Below the pieces are notes generated by a model. That model saw nothing but the letters and a program-made list of their open reading frames with translations, was not told where the DNA came from and searched no databases. Positions 44,016 through 47,643 of a stretch of 47,643 bases of DNA are shown here, in pieces (position 1 is the first letter of the stretch; every line of letters starts with the position of its first letter). The position numbers were made by a program, and so were the translations under genes. Source of the DNA: an uncultured Bacteroidales bacterium (GTDB taxonomy: Bacteria; Bacteroidota; Bacteroidia; Bacteroidales; Bacteroidaceae); NCBI GenBank assembly GCA_902788275.1, contig CADAJV010000016.1, positions 1-47,643 on the forward strand, given 5' to 3'.

Positions 44016-44047
44016 ATTCTAATCAACGCTGCTATGCAATAAACATA
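44016..44047 (+). repeat. Direct repeat right of MITE-like element B
   Basis: This copy starts on the base after the element's end and matches 43687-43721 except for one missing GCT triplet. Confidence 0.85.
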
Positions 44048-44086
44048 CAACTAACGCAGTCAGAATTGGGTTGCATTATGAGTGAT

Positions 44087-44971
44087 TTACCGCCAGTCGC
44101 GGAGATCGGAGCGGGCTTCTATGCGGTCCTGAATCTTGGCTGGAACAGAAGAGAAGAGGTTGAGGCCTGTGAGCTGCTCCACCTGGTCGATGGTGCGGAC
44201 GTAGTGGCTCATGGGATGCTGCTCGGAATCGTTGTTATAGACGAAGGCTATGCCTCGCTCCGCGCCTTTGTCAAGGCAGACGATGGCCTTGAAGAACTGG
44301 TCGGGGACATAGAGGCGCTTGCGGCGCAGCTGCGGCGGATTGCTGGTGAAGATGGGTCCGCAGATGATGTGGATGGCCGTCTTGTTGCGGCGCACGAAGG
44401 TGCGGCAGAAGGACTCAAGGTGCTCCCAGTCTTCGCCGTTGAGTGTGTAGGTCTGCGGGCATACGTTGGAGAGGATGAATGACTCCTGCATGGCCTGGGC
44501 GTTCCATTTGTTGTCGGCTGCGGGGCACATGTGGCCGCGGCTCATGCCGCTGTTGTAGTAGTCGTTGAGCAGTGTGCGCTGGCTGGGGGCGAGCTGGGCG
44601 TCTTCGTAGAACTGCGGTTCGCGTTTGTTGTTGCCGTAGGTGCGGGGGGCCGTCAGAGTCCATGCCACGTAGTTGGGCTGTCGCAGCCTGGGATTGTAGG
44701 AAACAGTGTAGCCTGTACGCACGAGGCGCACCTCGCCGCTCACGGGGGCAGCGATGAGGGGAGAGGGGTTGATGTGCTTGTCGAATTTTGCCTTGCCGGC
44801 CTGCAGCTCGGCAGGCTCTGTGGGCAGGGCAGGCTCCACGGCCTCAGCGGTAGTCATGATAGGCTGTGCGGTGGCGTTGCCTATGGTGGCGTGGACGAGT
44901 ATGCTTATTCCAGCTACTATAACTATTGCGGCTGCGGCAAAGATAAGTCGTGCTTTGGTGGTGGGTTTCAT
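44087..44971 (-). CDS. Membrane-anchored DNA/RNA non-specific endonuclease (NUC1 family)
   Basis: A 294-residue protein with an N-terminal hydrophobic segment (residues ~8-27) that acts as signal anchor or uncleaved signal. A spacer follows, then the beta-beta-alpha metal nuclease domain (~80-290). The catalytic motif is SRGHMCPAAD (His147; the usual first D is S) and the metal-binding Asn169 is in ILSNVCPQ. Enzymes of this family cut single- and double-stranded DNA and RNA with Mg2+. Location in the periplasm or outside suggests nutrient nucleic acid use, or cleaving foreign DNA. It borders the repeat nest and is divergent from the PBP gene. Confidence 0.92.
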   Translation of the reverse strand: MKPTTKARLIFAAAAIVIVAGISILVHATIGNATAQPIMTTAEAVEPALPTEPAELQAGKAKFDKHINPSPLIAAPVSGEVRLVRTGYTVSYNPRLRQPNYVAWTLTAPRTYGNNKREPQFYEDAQLAPSQRTLLNDYYNSGMSRGHMCPAADNKWNAQAMQESFILSNVCPQTYTLNGEDWEHLESFCRTFVRRNKTAIHIICGPIFTSNPPQLRRKRLYVPDQFFKAIVCLDKGAERGIAFVYNNDSEQHPMSHYVRTIDQVEQLTGLNLFSSVPAKIQDRIEARSDLRDWR

Positions 44972-45033
44972 TTCTTTATTGCGTATTGCTGTTGTCCGTT
45001 TGTCGCGTGGCGTTTTCTTTGTTTTTCTGCTTG

Positions 45034-45041
45034 CAAAGATA
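45034..45041 (-). promoter_or_regulatory. Predicted -7 element of the nuclease gene
   Basis: Minus-strand TATCTTTG, a match to TAnnTTTG, 63 nt before the nuclease ATG. No clear -33 element. Confidence 0.5.
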
Positions 45042-45124
45042 CTAAATTGGCTCCATAAAAGCGAAAAAGTGGCGGTTAAGAGCGATTTCTATACCTAAAT
45101 TCTCGGTATAAGCAATAAAAATGG

Positions 45125-45132
45125 TATTTTTG
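45125..45132 (+). promoter_or_regulatory. Predicted -7 element of the class A PBP gene
   Basis: TATTTTTG fits TAnnTTTG and lies 46 nt before the ATG at 45179. The -33 element is not evident. Confidence 0.45.
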
Positions 45133-45178
45133 TCGCTAAAGCAGAGTAATCATAGCTGCTTAGAGAGCAAAAGTAACG

Positions 45179-47503
45179 ATGAATCTTTTCAAGCGTATAG
45201 TTGGCTGGCTTTGTTATGTGGCTAAGAGTTTGTGTATGCTGCCCGTGTCTATGTGGCGGTGGTATAGCGGTCTCTACAAGGGCAAGCCGTGGTATAAGAA
45301 GTTGCTTACGGCAACGGTGAGCTTCTTCCTTCTGCTGTTCTTCTATGTCTTTGCGGTGTTTGTCAACCTGCTGTGGCTCTTTGGCAAGATGCCGTCGGTT
45401 GACAGCATCATGCACCCCGAGACCAGCGAGGCATCGGTGGTTTATTCCGCCGACGGTGTGGTGCTGGGCAAGTTTTTCCGCGAAAATCGCTCGACGGTGC
45501 GCTACCAGGATGTGTCGCCCATGTTCTACAAGGCCCTTGTGGATACTGAGGATGAGCGTTTCTACCAGCATCATGGCATTGACTTCCAGGGCGTGATAGC
45601 GGCCATCAAGGATATTTTCATGGGCAGCCCGCGCGGTGCCTCGACCATCACGCAGCAGCTGGCTAAGAATATGTTCCGCGTGCGTACGCAGTATTCCAGC
45701 GGACTGCTGGGCAACATTCCGGGCCTGAAGATGCTCATCATGAAGACCAAGGAGTGTATTGCCGCTGCCGAGCTGGAGATGCTTTACTCTAAGCAGGAAA
45801 TCCTGCAGATGTATATCAACACGGTGGACTTCGGCTCTAATGCCTACGGCCTGCGCACTGCGGCCAACACCTACTTCGGCACTACGCCCGACCGTCTGAA
45901 GGTGGAGGAGAGCGCCGTGCTGGTGGGACTGCTCAAGGCCACGAGCACCTATAATCCCCACTCCAACTACGATAAATCGCTCTCGCGCCGCAACACGGTG
46001 CTCTATAACCTCTACACCCACGGCGACCTCTCGCGCCGCGAGTATGACTCGCTCTCGGCCCTGCCCATCGACATCTCTAAATACAAGGTTGAGAAGGTCT
46101 ATGACGGCTCGGCGCCTTATCTGAGGCAGGAGATTGCACGATTCCTGAACGAGAAGTTCGGTGAACGTGGCCTGGGTAGCGTGGACCTCTACAGCGACGG
46201 CCTCAAGATTTATACGACCATCGACAGCCGCATGCAGCACTATGCAGAGAGTGCTACCATCACTCATGTCAACAAACTGCAAAACAGTTTCCATCTGCGC
46301 CCCGACGTGGCGGAGAAATATACCAACTCGGCGCTGCGCACCCTGCCGCGCTACCGCCAGCTGAAGGATAACCCCGACTCGCTCAACTATTTCCTTACCG
46401 TGGAGAGCCACCAGCCCCACGAGGTGATAATCAACAACCCCTACACGGGCCCGCAGAAGATGATGCTCTCCACGCGTGACTCCATCAAGACGATGCTCAA
46501 CTTCCTGCAAGCGGGCTTTGTGGTTATCGAGCCCAGCACCCACCATGTGAAGGCCTGGGTGGGCAACCTCAATTTCCGCACTTGGAATCACGACAATGTG
46601 ATTGCACGCCACCAGACGGGCTCTACTTTCAAGGGTATCGTCTATTGCGAGGCCATGGAGCAGGGATGGAGCCCATGCGACCATATTACCGACTCGCCGC
46701 CCCGCGGTGTGAAGCTCAAGAAGACGCGCTCATCGGGAGCCAATATGCTGCTGCGCTCGGCCTTTAAGTTCAGTAAGAACGCTGCCGCCGTCAACCTCTG
46801 CTACAAGGTGGGACCCAATAGCGTGGTACGTCTGGCCCGCAAGTTCGGCATCAAGGATAAACTCTACAACGACTGCCAGAACCTGACGCTCGGCTCGTCG
46901 TCTATCAAACTGGTGGAACTGGTTAATGCCTACGCAGTGATGCTGGCCAACGGCTATGTGCGCACCCCCATCATAGTGACCAAGGTGGTTGACCGCTATG
47001 GCAAGGTGGTCTATAGTGAGGACGAGGAGCCTACCCAGCAGGTGCTGTCGCAACGCTCTGCCTTCCTGATGCAGCAAATGCTGCACGCCGGACTGGAGGG
47101 AACCTCAGCGCCCCTGTATGGCTATATCAACGGTTTCACCTCCACCACGGATTTCGGTGGAAAGACAGGTACCACCAACGAAAGCTCTGATGCCCTCTAT
47201 ATCGGCGCCATCCCCAACCTGGTCGGCGGCGTGTGGGTCGGTGGCGAATACCGCGACATACACCCCTACGGCTCGGGTGCCAGCCTGGCGCTGCCTGTGT
47301 GGGGACGCTTTATCCAAAAGACGCTCAGCGACACACGTTTCACCCGCTACAAGCAGAAATTCCCACAGGTCAGCGACAAGAAGGTGCCCCGTGAGTGCTA
47401 CCAGTGTGGCTATCGTCGCTGGAGCGCTCCTGCTGCAGCTCCTGCAGAAGGCGGAGGCGAGGCTGCTGCCCCAGCTCCGGTTGCCAGTCCGGCAGGGGAA
47501 TAG
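45179..47503 (+). CDS. mrcA: Penicillin-binding protein 1A (bifunctional class A)
   Basis: A 774-residue peptidoglycan synthase anchored by one transmembrane segment (~43-65). The GT51 glycosyltransferase domain shows EDERFYQHHGID (catalytic Glu, residue ~123) and RGASTITQQLAKNMF. The transpeptidase has the active serine in GSTFK (residue ~481), SKN in KFSKNAAA, and KTGTTN (~661). It polymerises and cross-links glycan strands on the periplasmic side. The C-terminus is a low-complexity Ala/Pro/Glu tail after a Cys-containing CYQCGYRRW. The 529-codon antisense frame across its first two thirds is a shadow. Confidence 0.95.
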   Translation: MNLFKRIVGWLCYVAKSLCMLPVSMWRWYSGLYKGKPWYKKLLTATVSFFLLLFFYVFAVFVNLLWLFGKMPSVDSIMHPETSEASVVYSADGVVLGKFFRENRSTVRYQDVSPMFYKALVDTEDERFYQHHGIDFQGVIAAIKDIFMGSPRGASTITQQLAKNMFRVRTQYSSGLLGNIPGLKMLIMKTKECIAAAELEMLYSKQEILQMYINTVDFGSNAYGLRTAANTYFGTTPDRLKVEESAVLVGLLKATSTYNPHSNYDKSLSRRNTVLYNLYTHGDLSRREYDSLSALPIDISKYKVEKVYDGSAPYLRQEIARFLNEKFGERGLGSVDLYSDGLKIYTTIDSRMQHYAESATITHVNKLQNSFHLRPDVAEKYTNSALRTLPRYRQLKDNPDSLNYFLTVESHQPHEVIINNPYTGPQKMMLSTRDSIKTMLNFLQAGFVVIEPSTHHVKAWVGNLNFRTWNHDNVIARHQTGSTFKGIVYCEAMEQGWSPCDHITDSPPRGVKLKKTRSSGANMLLRSAFKFSKNAAAVNLCYKVGPNSVVRLARKFGIKDKLYNDCQNLTLGSSSIKLVELVNAYAVMLANGYVRTPIIVTKVVDRYGKVVYSEDEEPTQQVLSQRSAFLMQQMLHAGLEGTSAPLYGYINGFTSTTDFGGKTGTTNESSDALYIGAIPNLVGGVWVGGEYRDIHPYGSGASLALPVWGRFIQKTLSDTRFTRYKQKFPQVSDKKVPRECYQCGYRRWSAPAAAPAEGGGEAAAPAPVASPAGE

Positions 47504-47549
47504 GAGACGCTGAGCATATTCTTACCTCCTCACTCCTCTAATGCAAACT

Positions 47550-47567
47550 ATTGGTGTCCGGGGAAAA
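47550..47567 (+). repeat. MITE/IS-type end motif at the window's right edge
   Basis: TATTGGTGTCCGGGGAAA reappears here, identical to the outer ends of elements A and B, but the following sequence (AATCTATAAACCTCATAG) differs. It probably marks the start of another, different element continuing beyond the window. Confidence 0.7.
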
Positions 47568-47643
47568 ATCTATAAACCTCATAGAAGCCTTTATACATGT
47601 GACCTTCCGAATGTTATAGTATATTAGAGCTTACTTTCTTGCA

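Noticed and set aside
41634-44016. Outer inverted repeats as the ends of a single intact transposon
   Set aside because: No target duplication flanks them, and the inner direct repeats and IS ends are better explained as separate elements; kept as a hypothesis only.
45095-46684. 529-codon minus-strand frame
   Set aside because: Antisense to the PBP1A gene with intact catalytic motifs; open only because of codon bias.

Overview
The window looks like a chromosomal segment of a Bacteroidales bacterium, most likely a Prevotella-like organism. Three things point there: paired SusC/SusD outer-membrane genes; Bacteroidetes promoters with the -7 motif TAnnTTTG, several with a TTTG element 18-19 nt upstream; and a BspA-like leucine-rich-repeat surface protein ending in a type IX secretion sorting domain. 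The genus is inference. No rRNA, tRNA or CRISPR array was seen.

Layout. 1-400: tail of a hairpin-rich repeat that recurs 41.8 kb away. 399-1032: MntA/HepT toxin-antitoxin pair. 1033-1546: duplicated promoter module and a long structured leader. 1547-6214: giant BspA-like LRR protein plus a 57-aa peptide gene. 6444-10166 (minus): dnaE. 10684-10854 (minus): tiny lipoprotein. 11092-13918: mtaB (tRNA ms2t6A synthesis), a family 2 glycosyltransferase and thioredoxin. 14210-15374 (minus): ECF sigma factor and a small DMT-type membrane protein. 15531-22641: a housekeeping run on the plus strand (LysE-type exporter, DUF4924 protein, rfbD, prfC, tsaC, ClC channel, fmt). 22728-25191 (minus): DUF4834 protein, pssA and psd, which make phosphatidylethanolamine, and a MarR regulator.

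25590-41388 is a six-gene outer-membrane nutrient-uptake operon on the plus strand: FAS1 lipoprotein, SusC, SusD, FAS1 lipoprotein, SusC, SusD. Gaps are 12-51 nt and one promoter is visible upstream. It has no glycoside hydrolase and no dedicated regulator in the window, so its substrate is unknown.

41389-44086 is a nest of repeats. It holds one intact IS4-type insertion sequence (18-bp perfect terminal inverted repeats, 9-bp target duplication). Two MITE-like hairpin-rich elements lie beside it, and their ends resemble the IS ends. It also holds a 72-bp tandem duplication and a 21-bp repeat array with an inverted copy. After it come a membrane-anchored DNA/RNA non-specific endonuclease (minus) and a bifunctional class A penicillin-binding protein (plus). 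The window closes with another copy of the MITE-type end.

The most unusual material is the repeat nest, the 52-bp promoter module shared by the toxin-antitoxin pair and the BspA gene, the palindromic leader of the BspA gene, and the doubled FAS1-SusC-SusD operon.
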